Source of the DNA: Paragorgia papillata
Lineage: Eukaryota; Cnidaria; Anthozoa; Scleralcyonacea; Coralliidae
Reading direction: 5' to 3'
Assembly: GCA_035771165.1 (NCBI GenBank)
Contig: JAWNZC010000470.1
Location: 1,710,001-1,774,000, forward strand
Length of the DNA stretch: 64,000 nt
Shown here: piece by piece, positions 58,901 to 64,000 of the stretch
Numbering within the stretch: position 1 is the stretch's first letter
How the letters are laid out: every line of letters starts with the position of its first letter
Translations under genes and position numbers: made by a program
The notes under the pieces: model-generated
The model's input: the letters and a program-made list of their open reading frames with translations, nothing else
Databases searched by the model: none
Told to the model about the DNA's origin: nothing

Positions 58901-60127
58901 TAGACCGAGGTCTTGACAATACACAGGGCGCGGTTTGTCACATAAAAGATCGACTGTTTCCATTAAATTTGTTCAAATTTTTAAAGATCCTCTTTTGTAC
59001 CTCTTGTTATTCTTTTGTTTGAAAAACAGCCGGCGAATTTTCATTTTAACAGCACCGTCTTTTCACCAGCTAAACATGCGCCTGTAATCTTTTGTAAACA
59101 AAATGGCTGACGAATCCGTAATCCGGGGTTCGAACCGCTCAATAATCTCTATTCTGTGGCTCGACCGTCCATTACCGAAAATAATCGACCTGCAAGTGAG
59201 GCGTCTCCGCCAATCAGTGCACGCAAGTGACTTGTGCCATATATTAAACTACCATACAATCTTTATTTTGCTCTTGAATTTATACAGTACATAGAATAGT
59301 TACATAAATGTCTATTTATAAATAATATATATAAATATAAAAGTAGTTTATAAAAGAACCAATCACCTCTCTAAACCAACCATCTCTCTAAACCAACCAT
59401 CTCTCTAAATCAACCATCTCTCTAAACCAACCATCTCTCTAAACCAACCATCTCTCTAAATCAACCATCTCTCTAAATCAACCATCTCTCTAAACCAACC
59501 ATCTCTCTAAACCAACCATCTCTCTAAATCAACCATCTCTCTAAACCTACCATCCTTCTAAAGCAACCCCCCCAAAAACCAACCACCTCTCTAAAGTAAC
59601 CACCTCCCTAAAGCAACCACCTCTCTGAATAAACCACCTCTTTAAAGCGACACGCAATATATGGGTTGTCTATTGCAATTAATACATTCGACTTCATGAC
59701 ACAGCGAAGACGTAAAAACAACTCTTTCTTCAGAAAAATATTCATTACTCCTAGAATAATTCAGTATAAGCCAAAAAATATTAATTGTTTACCTTTGTTG
59801 TCGCAGGTATATCTGTCCGATTGGAAGGACCAATGAAAAAATTAGGCAGGGGACGTGTTGAAATATTTTACAATTGGAAATGGGGAACAGTTTGTGATGA
59901 CGGCTGGGATATCAATGATGCTAAAGTGGTTTGTCGTCAGCTTGGGTACCCAGGAGCTGAACTTGCACTTGAAGGTAAAGCTGTTCCTTTTGGCAAAGGC
60001 CAAATATGGTTGGATGACGTCAGGTGCACAGGAAGTGAACAGTCCATAGCTAACTGTTCTCATCGAGGATGGGGAAGACATAACTGCGACCACGAAGAAG
60101 ATGCTGGAGTTAAATGCACTACTCCAG
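38797..60127 (+). CDS. SRCR/EGF multidomain gene (partial; exons listed separately)
   Basis: Gene model inferred by joining exons 38797-38911, 44051-44365, 45352-45474, 48977-49099, 49868-49990, 52787-53107, 54136-54258, 55538-55660, 58549-58671 and 59807-60127, all plus strand. Each internal exon starts and ends in phase 1 with canonical AG and GT, so the reading frame is continuous. The product would be: signal peptide, SRCR, three EGF, SRCR, three EGF, SRCR, and an unseen remainder. SRCR and calcium-binding EGF domains are extracellular protein- and ligand-binding modules, so a secreted or surface protein with scavenger-receptor or adhesion function is likely. Ligand and anchor are unknown. 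No transmembrane or stop-containing terminal exon is found before 64000, so the 3' end is missing. Additional exons in the large introns cannot be excluded. Confidence 0.75.
38912..40185. other. Intronic stretch
   Basis: The part to about 39050 and the part from about 39608 to 39955 match copy A; 39050-39608 is unmatched. No exon-like domain is seen. Confidence 0.55.
40186..41318. mobile_element. DNA transposon with 43-bp TIRs, short relative
   Basis: Same terminal inverted repeats (GGTAAGCACTAAATGCC...) and same internal foldback as 21378-23832, but it lacks the nested MITE, most of the Penelope-like fragment and the TA-flanked foldback. Flanks tgccctgca and gatactgca share only the last five bases, so target duplication is not clean. 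It sits in the long first intron of the SRCR/EGF gene. Because the two copies lie at non-equivalent places in blocks A and B, they represent independent insertions. Confidence 0.78.
41319..41994. other. Unresolved stretch ending in hAT-like terminus
   Basis: A 102-codon minus-strand frame at 41350-41658 has no recognisable domain; neither does the plus strand. At 41955-41990 the sequence gggggacccggctacgcctctg resembles a hAT-type right end. The left end was not found. Confidence 0.4.
43820..43924 (+). repeat. (TGAT)n / (GGAT)n microsatellite
   Basis: About 20 copies of attg then several of gatg, inside the right arm of the inverted duplication. The left arm has a shorter interrupted version at 33075-33150 (on the opposite strand), so the array expanded in one arm. 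Confidence 0.9.
44051..44365 (+). CDS. SRCR exon 1
   Basis: 315-bp exon, phase 1-1, acceptor ttttcttcag and donor ccag|gtatta. One complete SRCR domain: IPVRLRGSDPGSGRVEVFYK, KWGTVCDDNWDLNDAIVVC, RQLGFPGAEK, GQIWLDNVNC, SEQFLSNCEHRGWGIHDC, DAGVECVVP. Six cysteines occupy the group A positions, and the W-G-T-V-C-D-D and C-R-Q-L-G hallmarks are intact. It starts the first SRCR-EGF-EGF-EGF module and is the twin of the inverted exon at 32635. In vertebrates six-cysteine SRCR domains are usually split over two exons; here one exon suffices. Confidence 0.88.
44985..45232. mobile_element. Palindromic MITE
   Basis: The left arm (tttggtgacccccaattttt, tgaagtatgagtgatcaata, aaaattctgtagaac) is inverted on the right. 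The loop is around ttcccccggaaaaatcatg. It lies in the intron before EGF exon 1. No clear target duplication. Confidence 0.7.
45352..45474 (+). CDS. EGF exon 1 (module 1, first EGF)
   Basis: 123-bp phase 1-1 exon. Reads IPECTLGDGSCGNNSQC then VNIDGSLMCKCNIGYF and NATTCN, with six cysteines in the EGF pattern. It lacks the D-x-D-E start of calcium-binding EGFs, as does its counterpart at 54136. It shares the CG(N/D)NSQC-x-N segment with that exon. Donor aatg|gtatgt. Confidence 0.85.
45600..45670 (-). repeat. Penelope-like/hammerhead-like remnant
   Basis: On the minus strand, CTGAAGA followed by a cgtcct...aggacg stem and GAAAGCTC gives a hammerhead-like core of the kind found in Penelope-like element ends. 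A related inverted segment (ttgcggattaca) flanks it. Only the terminal fragment is present. Confidence 0.4.
45775..46438. mobile_element. pogo/Tigger-like element, interrupted
   Basis: The ends CAGTGGACCTCTAATTAGCGG and CCGCTAATTAGAAGTTCCACTG are inverted repeats of the CAGTGGAACCTC type; TA precedes the left end. A Harbinger-like MITE interrupts it at 45822-46298. The uninterrupted part matches the element at 46524-47073, which supplies the empty site. Confidence 0.72.
45822..46298. mobile_element. Harbinger-like MITE nested in pogo-like element
   Basis: The ends gaggctgtttatatggaaggc and gcctcccatgtaaacagcccc are inverted repeats flanked by TAA on both sides (45819-45821, 46299-46301). The interior is dense in gggacgggacg/cgtcccgtccc. 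The neighbouring pogo-like element has a single TAA at this position. Confidence 0.85.
46524..47073. mobile_element. pogo/Tigger-like element, second copy, interrupted
   Basis: The ends CAGTGGAACCTCTAATTAG and its complement at 47073 are followed by ta. Interrupted by the MITE at 46620-46986. The element lies about 85 bp from the first copy and in opposite orientation to it. Confidence 0.72.
46620..46986. mobile_element. MITE with AAT duplication nested in pogo-like element
   Basis: The ends AGGGACCTTAAGAT and ATCTTAAGGTCCCT are inverted repeats, followed inside by gacgacggc-rich sequence. AAT flanks both sides. The first pogo-like copy reads straight through this point (atatagtaatgtgtcg on the minus strand, near 46330), confirming an insertion with a 3-bp duplication. 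Confidence 0.85.
47074..48383. other. Intronic stretch
   Basis: No exon-like domain. tatagcctgcccgcaggctaga (47624-47645) is a short palindrome. aatttaaattctaatttaattt-type sequence appears at 47158 and 48327. Short frames show no family. Confidence 0.5.
48384..48720. repeat. 33-bp minisatellite inside a CACGTGA-ended element
   Basis: About seven tandem units of caccaatatggccgccattt plus cattgtttctgtg, 33 bp each, occupy 48484-48708. Because 33 is a multiple of three, all six frames stay open, which creates artefactual repetitive frames. ttttcactcacgtgattgg on the left and tgacgtcagatgaaaacc on the right match the ends of the short relative at 35741-35906, which has only two units. Confidence 0.85.
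48977..49099 (+). CDS. EGF exon 2 (calcium-binding EGF)
   Basis: 123-bp phase 1-1 exon: DVDECSSQRTNCGINTHC, then KNTVGSFTCECDDGYS and GESCE. The D-V-D-E-C start, the Asn in C-K-N-T and the aromatic residue in GSFTCEC are the calcium-binding EGF signature. Acceptor tttag, donor gaag|gtgagt. Confidence 0.9.
49868..49990 (+). CDS. EGF exon 3 (calcium-binding EGF)
   Basis: 123-bp phase 1-1 exon: DIDECKLEIANCDQHATC, RNTGGSFACECKDGYF, GNGTNCE. The calcium-binding signature is intact. It is closely related to the exon at 58549 (same length, about nine amino-acid differences), and the first bases of the following intron are also conserved, showing that the whole module was duplicated. Confidence 0.9.
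50200..51590. mobile_element. Large foldback element with nested MITE
   Basis: The outer arms contain ctacatagagggggtgggtgg, gtgagtacgactgacctagc and gtcgacgttttctcgcttctc in one orientation on the left or right and inverted on the other side. tacccgggctgg and gagatctcgg-type GC palindromes mark the outer ends. The piggyBac-like MITE at 50673-51146 lies in the centre. Outer boundaries are approximate. Confidence 0.7.
50673..51146. mobile_element. piggyBac-like palindromic MITE
   Basis: The ends AGTGGACATGAAACGAAAA and ...TTTTCGTTTCATGTGCACT are inverted repeats with TTAA on both sides (50669-50672, 51147-51150). The interior arms pair through gatatataaccttctctgataa sequences. It shares ttaagtttgtctYatttgaaag with the piggyBac-like MITE at 26517-27048, so the two are related subfamilies. 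Confidence 0.87.
51639..52545. mobile_element. Foldback element, agactgcgttcacacgagtc ends
   Basis: The left arm (cacgagtccggtaga, ggtgttcgcacgactccgg, gtacatccagtatttcaatg) is inverted on the right (gactcgtgtgaagtct end). The centre holds caaaacgctccggttgccgga-type sequence with its own inverted repeats. Several frames across it are by-products. Confidence 0.75.
52787..53107 (+). CDS. SRCR exon 2 (start of module 2)
   Basis: 321-bp phase 1-1 exon, acceptor gttttgcag, donor ccag|gtaaat. SRCR domain: ISVRLQGPMKKLGRGRIEIF, EWGTVCDDGWDINDAKVVC, RQLGYPGAEL, GQIWLDDVGC, SIAHCSHRGWGNHNC, DAGVKCTIP; six group A cysteines. Near-identical to SRCR exon 3 (59807): sixteen base differences, two of them synonymous, with most in the last third. 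The frame can be read further upstream and downstream, but conserved splice sites define the exon. Confidence 0.9.
53297..54050 (+). repeat. cttcacgttctcttcctca minisatellite
   Basis: A tandem array of 14-19-bp units (cttcacgttctcttcctca and shorter cttcacgttctctt) fills about 750 bp of the intron between SRCR exon 2 and EGF exon 4. Long repetitive open frames across it are an artefact of the repeat. It is strongly pyrimidine-rich on the plus strand. Confidence 0.92.
54136..54258 (+). CDS. EGF exon 4 (module 2, first EGF)
   Basis: 123-bp phase 1-1 exon: TVKCSPIVDNCGDNSQC, INTSRSFECRCNVGYV, NGLICN. Six cysteines, no D-x-D-E calcium site at the start, matching EGF exon 1 in position and character. 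Confidence 0.87.
54340..55240 (+). repeat. (CTAC)n tetranucleotide array, ~0.9 kb
   Basis: A cctacctacct array with scattered ttac, ccac and atac variants spans nearly a kilobase. Read in any frame it gives Tyr-Leu-Pro-Thr repeats, which are not a protein. A Penelope-like inverted fragment abuts its right edge. Confidence 0.95.
55229..55420. mobile_element. Penelope-like fragment, inverted pair
   Basis: tatcgaaatatagtaaggtt ... gaacgttagtagtctaac on the left is inverted on the right as gttagactactacgttctc ... aaccttactatatttcgat. The minus strand of the left half carries ttgacgaagggccttcgctc followed by gaaacgtt, matching the fragment at 22.9 kb. Penelope-like elements often end as such inverted partial duplications and often sit beside microsatellites. 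Confidence 0.6.
55538..55660 (+). CDS. EGF exon 5 (calcium-binding EGF)
   Basis: 123-bp phase 1-1 exon: DLDECTDSKHDCDSNAQC, TNTAGSFTCKCNVGYK, GNGSVCK. Calcium-binding signature present. Counterpart of EGF exon 2. Donor aaag|gtaagt. Confidence 0.9.
55661..56500. other. Intronic repeats
   Basis: A foldback near 55895-56060 pairs tggcttaaacgttttttgaa with its complement around tctagtgtctt. Another short hairpin at 56334-56392 pairs ggatatttgaggaagat with atcttcctcaaatatcc. ggggcccgttgtacaaaaag near 56179 looks like a transposon end. No exon. Confidence 0.55.
56505..56785 (-). repeat. SINE with tRNA-like and 5S-like parts
   Basis: On the minus strand, gagcacggatggcgtgtgctg followed by gttagggcgctgcctctcacc looks like a tRNA-derived head with an A-box. 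Then ggttagtacttggatgggtg followed by accgtctggg (about 56678-56715) matches the internal control region of 5S rRNA. A body with gggttttcgcc-like and gttctccggtattcctc segments follows. This is not a functional 5S gene: the 5S 5' half is missing. I interpret it as a composite SINE. Confidence 0.65.
56786..58548. other. Intron with MITE-like segments
   Basis: 57690-58015 contains inverted catggtgtaac / gttacactatg ends with cgttgcaagttgc/gcaacttg motifs, like the MITE at 1122-1403. 56880-57110 contains repeated gacggtcgcc/cgatctggga segments in both orientations, another degraded foldback. No exon-like domain is seen. Confidence 0.5.
58549..58671 (+). CDS. EGF exon 6 (calcium-binding EGF)
   Basis: 123-bp phase 1-1 exon: DIDECELGIANCHQHAKC, RNTGGSFECKCNNGYF, GNGKNCE. 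Calcium-binding signature intact; counterpart of EGF exon 3 and the last EGF of module 2. Acceptor caacag, donor gaag|gtaaat. Confidence 0.9.
58672..59350. other. Intronic stretch
   Basis: No exon. A short foldback-like segment near 58868-58950 uses accgagggtgcgg and gggcgcggtttgtc. A frame at 59103-59294 lacks any recognisable domain. Confidence 0.5.
59356..59640 (+). repeat. 17-bp minisatellite (aaccatctctctaaacc)
   Basis: About 15 units of 17 bp, cleaner in the centre and degenerating at both edges (aaccacctctctaaagt). It ends about 165 bp before SRCR exon 3. Confidence 0.92.
59807..60127 (+). CDS. SRCR exon 3 (start of module 3)
   Basis: 321-bp phase 1-1 exon, acceptor tgtcgcag, donor ccag|gtaaac. 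SRCR domain: ISVRLEGPMKKLGRGRVEIF, KWGTVCDDGWDINDAKVVC, GQIWLDDVRC, SIANCSHRGWGRHNC, DAGVKCTTP; six cysteines. It differs from SRCR exon 2 at ten residues. If the module pattern holds, EGF exons should follow, but none is found before the window ends. Confidence 0.9.
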
Positions 60128-60136
60128 GTAAACACA

Positions 60137-60302
60137 AATTTACTACTTATTGACCGAGCGTGAGGTCTGTACTAGTGAAATATCGGACCGACGTTTTTAG
60201 TACGAACCTAGCGAGCGCAGCGAAGCGAGGTCCGTGCAGGAAACGGAGGTCCGATATTTCACTAGTGCAGACCGAACATACGAGGTCAATAAGTAGTTTA
60301 CT
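60137..60302. mobile_element. Palindromic MITE directly after SRCR exon 3
   Basis: actacttattgaccgagcgtg and cacactagtgaaatatcgg-type segments on the left are inverted on the right, ending ggtcaataagtagtttact. tttact/agttta flanks suggest a short duplication. It begins about ten bases after the exon 3 splice donor. Confidence 0.75.
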
Positions 60303-61600
60303 AGAAATATGTTAACACAGCAACCCCTCACCCTCTTTTACGCGAATTTTTGTGAATATCCGTCGCATAACCCTCTAATTAGAAAAACACCTTCGCGCTC
60401 TTTTTCATTGGGAGTATAATATTTGAAATAAAAAAAAGTTGTTTAACTAATTTTTAAAGAAAAAGGTAATAAATAACAAAGAAAATTTTCAAGACAATAT
60501 TCAGAAAAACAATTGATGTTGCCACCTACTGCAGCAAACGTCAAAATATAAGCAAAATATTAGGGTTATATTTTCTTTCCATGTTTACAAAGAACATTGC
60601 TAGAGCATTTAAAAATATTTGCATTTTTCAAAGGCATTGGCATTTCAAATTCATTTGTGGAATAGCAAAAACAAGTTTCGTCTCAAAATCTGAAGTGTTA
60701 AAACTATTTTCACCTGAAAAAACTGTTTTCATGCAGTCTTTACATCTGTAATATTTCAACATGCAGCATTTATATGTTTAACAGACGAAAAATTGCTCCT
60801 TCACCGATTTTTATGCCAAATTACAAACAAGCTACGGTAAGTTTTACCATAGAAGTGGTTTTACCATATATAAGAAAAATATTTAAAAGGAGAAATATAA
60901 AGACGCCAGCCAACAACGGGCAAGCGAAAACAAAATTACTGTAACAGTGACAGGATATATTAAAAACAGAGAAACTCGAACAGCATTGCTACTAAATGTT
61001 CGTGATTTAATACTGAAAGCGGCCGCTCTATATTTTTATCGTAAGCTTAACCATTTCGGCCTTTTTCTTCGTTGATTTTTTTCGCTAGTGCTTTTTCCTC
61101 CTTTCGAGTTTCGGTGTGACGGGTTTTCTTCTACTAAGGATGATGTTCTGCTTTATACGTAAACGTTGATTTGTTTCTGTCTTTTTGAACGGGATATACG
61201 TATCCAAAAAGCCTTTTCTGAAGTCTTTTTGTCAAGAACAAATTATGTTGTTGAAGTTTTTTCTTCTCAGGAGTAAATTTTATAATTTTATTGTTCCCAG
61301 CGCATGCCCCGCAATCCTTACCGCGCAAGTGAACGTACCAGAGAAATAGATAAATAAATTAATATTCAGATCACAGAAATCTGTTCAGATATCACGCTTG
61401 TCCACGCGTGTAAAATGAATCCACGCGTGTCGAGATTAGCACCCTCACCGGGCTCCGGGCCTTCGGCCCTACGCCCGGAATATATTGCAACAATATTTTA
61501 CGGAACGCTTCTATTGCCACGACAGTAATGTTCCTACAGCTCTAGCATTTAATATTCATTATTCAAGAAATTGCTTTTAATTGCTGCGCCCTTATAAAAT
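60303..61600. other. Noncoding stretch
   Basis: AT-rich, with no exon-like domain on either strand. A GC-rich hairpin (ccgggctccgggccttcggc) lies near 61449-61480. I looked here specifically for a fourth EGF triplet and found none. Confidence 0.5.
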
Positions 61601-61604
61601 ATAT

Positions 61605-62345
61605 GCATTGAGTGCGCATTGTGCTCATTTACAGTCGACGCATTGTACTCATTCACATTCGCATTTTTCTCATAACACTCGCGAACTTTGCTCATTACGT
61701 GTGCATTGTGCTCATTTACAGTCGCATTGTGCTCATTCACATTCGCATTATGCTCATTGAGTGCGCATTGTGCTCATTTACATTCGCATTGTGCTCATTC
61801 ACATTCTCATTGTGTTACCTTAGGTCCCTTAAGTCCCCGGCAATGCGAATGTAAATGAGCACAATGCGCACTCAATGAGCAAAATGCGAATGTGAATGAG
61901 GACAATGTGACTGTAAATGAGCACAATGCACACTCAATGAGCATAATGCGAATGTGAATGAGCACAATGCGACTGTAAATGAGCACAATGAACACGTAAT
62001 GAGCAAAGTACGCGAGTGTTATGAGCAAAATGCGAATGTGAATGAGCACAATGCGAATGTAAATGAGCACAATGCGCGCGTGATGAGCAGAATGTGAATG
62101 AGCACAATGCGAATGTAAATGAGCACAATGTGCACGTGATGGGCATAATGCGAATGTGAATGAGCACAATGCGACTGTAAATGTCTGTGATGCGCACGTA
62201 ATGAGCAAAATGCGAATGTGAATGAGCATAATGCGAATATGAATGAGCAAAATGCGCACGCAATGAGCATAATGCGAATGTGACTGAGCAAAATGCGCAA
62301 GCATGATGAGCAAAATGAGAACATAATGAGCAAAATTCGCATATG
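61605..62345. repeat. Inverted ~21-bp minisatellite
   Basis: Units of the type gcattgtgctcatttacattc run from about 61612 to 61812, then the reverse complement (gaatgtgaatgagcacaatgc) runs to about 62340. The switch is at 61813-61840 around ttaggtcccttaagtcccc. The whole can fold into a long imperfect hairpin. Open frames across it on both strands are by-products of the repeat. Confidence 0.9.
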
Positions 62346-62538
62346 GATTTTGTTCGGAGATCTATATAATATTGCCTGTTATAAAAAAATACGAGAGTGT
62401 GCATGTCCAATCAAACAATGCATCACGATTCACGGCAACGTTTTTGTACCACATGTTAACTAGGCAATAGATCGTAATATATAGTCATTTCTCGCTGCTA
62501 GTTTTTTTCATTTCTCCTCAATTTTTGCTGGTGGTAGT
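62346..62538 (+). promoter_or_regulatory. 5' flank of the zinc-finger gene
   Basis: aatatatagtcatttc (about 62477) is a TATA-like sequence about 60 bases before the ATG at 62539. No intron signals are evident. Position is the only functional evidence. Confidence 0.35.
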
Positions 62539-63300
62539 ATGGGTAATTGTTATCAGTGTAACCAGTGTATGAAGCGTTTTTCGTCTGCGTATAACGTAAG
62601 ACGACATCAAGCCATCTGTTTTGATTATCCGCTTCTGGTGGAACAAGGTGACATTTCAGATATTTCAGAGGGAGGATACGATACAGATAAGCATAACGAT
62701 GTAGTGATGGAGAATGAAAGTACGGATGCATACAGCGATGAAGAAAATAGCAATGAGTCGGAGGAAGATGGAGAAGACGACTCTTCTACAGACGAAAAAA
62801 ACAACATATTGTCGGCGGAAGAAGAAGAAAACAGCATATCGCCGACGGAAGACAACTCGTCCATCGATGAGGAAAGTACTAGCGAACATTCTGAAGAGTC
62901 CGAATGCGAGGAAGATGAAGAAAACGACACACTCTGGAAATATATATTAAATGAAGTTTTTGAAAAGGTGGATCCTAAACGAAATGCTTTGGTTGAAAAA
63001 ACAATGCAAGAAAACAACATTACTGTTGACGAAGCTATGAAACATGCGTACGCTACGTTGGTTCCAGAATATACCAGAGAAATGGCAAAAACATACAAAA
63101 AGTACATTCGATTAGTAAAGGAGCTTCAACATGACAGTATCCACAAGAAAATTATGAAAACAATGAAACGTTTAATGGATGAAGAAGGCTATGATGAAGA
63201 TGAAAGTATAAATGCGGCTATAAATCAAAGAAAATTCCTTCTACAACGAATGTTGGGATACAAAACCGTTATGGGTAACATGAACACCGGGACAGAATAA
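62539..63300 (+). CDS. Intronless zinc-finger acidic protein
   Basis: 253 residues from ATG 62539. Residues 4-27 form a single C2HC-type zinc finger (YQCNQCMKRFSSAYNVRRHQ then AIC). Residues about 35-130 are a very acidic, serine-rich stretch (runs such as ESEEDGEDDSSTDE). The C-terminal half is a basic, helical region with LWKYILNEVFEKVDPKR, VDEAMKHAYATLVPEY, YKKYIRLVKELQHDS and KTMKRLMDEEGYDED, ending near GYKTVMGNMNTG. I do not recognise the family. The compact, intronless layout with its own polyadenylation signal 34 bases after the stop, unlike the large-intron host gene next to it, suggests a gene of a large mobile or virus-like element, but that is inference. No damage is seen. Confidence 0.72.
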   Translation: MGNCYQCNQCMKRFSSAYNVRRHQAICFDYPLLVEQGDISDISEGGYDTDKHNDVVMENESTDAYSDEENSNESEEDGEDDSSTDEKNNILSAEEEENSISPTEDNSSIDEESTSEHSEESECEEDEENDTLWKYILNEVFEKVDPKRNALVEKTMQENNITVDEAMKHAYATLVPEYTREMAKTYKKYIRLVKELQHDSIHKKIMKTMKRLMDEEGYDEDESINAAINQRKFLLQRMLGYKTVMGNMNTGTE

Positions 63301-63333
63301 TAATTGTTTGTGCGTTCATAAGTCAGTCTACAA

Positions 63334-63339
63334 AATAAA
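63334..63339 (+). terminator. Polyadenylation signal AATAAA
   Basis: Canonical AATAAA lies 34 bases beyond the stop of the zinc-finger gene, followed by T-rich sequence. Confidence 0.6.
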
Positions 63340-63646
63340 TCCATTTTAAAACACAAGTTGTGTTATTTAATCATTTAACTTTTAATTAAACATTTTAATT
63401 ATTTGTACGATCTTTGTCATTTGGCGCCTTAGGAAACATCGAGTTTTCGGGACTCCCTAGAAAGACAATGATAACTTAAATACGAGTTCAAGGAGCAAAT
63501 GCGAACATAAATTGTGCCTAATTACCACGTTCGCATCATACAGTGTACAATATAAATATATAAAAGTAAAACAAATGAAATTGTACAGGAAACAAAAGTC
63601 ATTTGACAGGTAATTAATTTTCCCTTGTAACTTATTCATAAACGCT
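63340..63646. other. Intergenic between convergent genes
   Basis: AT-rich spacer between the plus-strand zinc-finger gene and the minus-strand frames. A short minus-strand frame at 63457-63639 has no recognisable features. Confidence 0.45.
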
Positions 63647-63778
63647 TCAATGATCTTTGCTTCGAGTTCTATTTACAAAGACAATTTGAATACCTTCACT
63701 TTTGTCTGAATGGTGCATTGTCAAACATCGTTCACAGTGTATAGCCAGACTGGTTCTTTTATTAATTTGTTGCGCCAT
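63647..63778 (-). CDS. Small hypothetical protein (43 aa)
   Basis: Minus-strand ATG at 63778 overlaps the end of the next minus-strand frame by 17 bases in a different register. It encodes MAQQINKRTSLAIHCERCL and continues with MHHSD, INVQ-free basic residues and a C-terminal SKDH. The HCERC...HH arrangement could bind a metal. It may instead be the continuation of the preceding frame after a frameshift. No family recognised. Confidence 0.3.
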   Translation of the reverse strand: MAQQINKRTSLAIHCERCLTMHHSDKSEGIQIVFVNRTRSKDH

Positions 63779-63974
63779 ATTTGGAATGAAACAATATTAC
63801 GGATTCTCCAGTGTCAATTTGGATAACCATTCTATTATATCCCATTTGCAGATGACCCTCTAAATTTAAATCGTTACGACCAAAGCTAACACCGATTCTA
63901 AACATTTTCTGTCTGTTATGGTTTTTATTTCTCTTGGCTCTGTCATTTTGTGATCTGCTATAACAAGCCCACAT
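63762..63974 (-). CDS. Hypothetical minus-strand ORF, 5' part near window edge
   Basis: 70 codons from the first ATG at 63974: MWACYSRSQNDRAKRNKNHN, a basic stretch, then FGRNDLNLEGHLQMGYNRMV, IQIDTGESVILFHSKYG and a stop at 63762. The amphipathic, strand-like second half looks protein-like rather than random. No family recognised. It converges with the zinc-finger gene and may be part of the same element; any continuation lies beyond 64000. Confidence 0.35.
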   Translation of the reverse strand: MWACYSRSQNDRAKRNKNHNRQKMFRIGVSFGRNDLNLEGHLQMGYNRMVIQIDTGESVILFHSKYGATN

Positions 63975-64000
63975 TTGGAAATTTTCTCTAAACCGTACAG

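Noticed and set aside
44051..60127. Diversity-generating retroelement behind the SRCR variation
   Set aside because: The changed positions are not adenine-specific, no template/variable repeat pair is seen, and the nearby reverse transcriptases are ordinary LINEs.
61612..62410. Several 80-168-codon frames rich in His, Ser, Cys and Ala
   Set aside because: They read through the inverted ~21-bp minisatellite; both strands are equally open.
1..64000. CRISPR arrays or bacterial operons
   Set aside because: Tandem repeats here lack spacers of uniform length, and gene structure is clearly spliced eukaryotic.

Overview
The window is AT-rich eukaryotic nuclear DNA from a metazoan. Coding capacity sits in short, phase-matched exons spread over tens of kilobases, and most of the rest is transposons and simple repeats. 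SRCR plus calcium-binding-EGF exons, CR1-like and other non-LTR retrotransposons, hAT, piggyBac, Harbinger and pogo-like non-autonomous elements, and Penelope-like remnants fit a marine invertebrate. A cnidarian is my best guess, but that is inference.

Layout. 1-9.4 kb: noncoding DNA, three palindromic MITEs, fragments of two LINEs and a decayed minus-strand LINE (6.18-9.15 kb). 9.4-17.4 kb: a hAT element with exact 8-bp target duplications, then a nearly complete CR1-like LINE (SGNH ORF1, endonuclease, reverse transcriptase) broken by frameshifts. 17.5-20.3 kb: a second hAT-like element and a small exon interrupted by a third hAT element. 20.8-30.9 kb and 34.6-40.0 kb: two direct copies (A and B) of one segment. 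Each contains the same signal-peptide first exon (28932 and 38797), and they differ mainly by transposon insertions. Copy B is flanked by an inverted repeat (32.5-34.35 kb against 42.0-44.4 kb), each arm of which carries an SRCR exon.

38.8-60.1 kb: the main host gene on the plus strand. A signal-peptide exon leads to a repeating module, one SRCR exon followed by three EGF exons. The module is seen twice (44.05-49.99 and 52.79-58.67 kb) and a third begins with an SRCR exon at 59.8 kb. Every EGF exon is exactly 123 bp and every exon is phase 1-1, so they join in any order without a frame change. The likely product is a secreted or membrane-anchored multidomain scavenger-receptor-like protein; its 3' end is not found in the window. 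Introns are loaded with nested foldback elements, minisatellites and a kilobase-scale tetranucleotide repeat.

60.1-64.0 kb: noncoding DNA, an inverted minisatellite (61.6-62.35 kb) and a compact intronless gene for a one-zinc-finger, highly acidic protein (62539-63300). Two small minus-strand ORFs follow; this may be the edge of a mobile or virus-like element.

The most interesting signal is the SRCR/EGF locus: duplicated first exons, an inverted orphan SRCR exon, module duplication, and near-identical SRCR exon pairs whose differences are almost all amino-acid changing and clustered.
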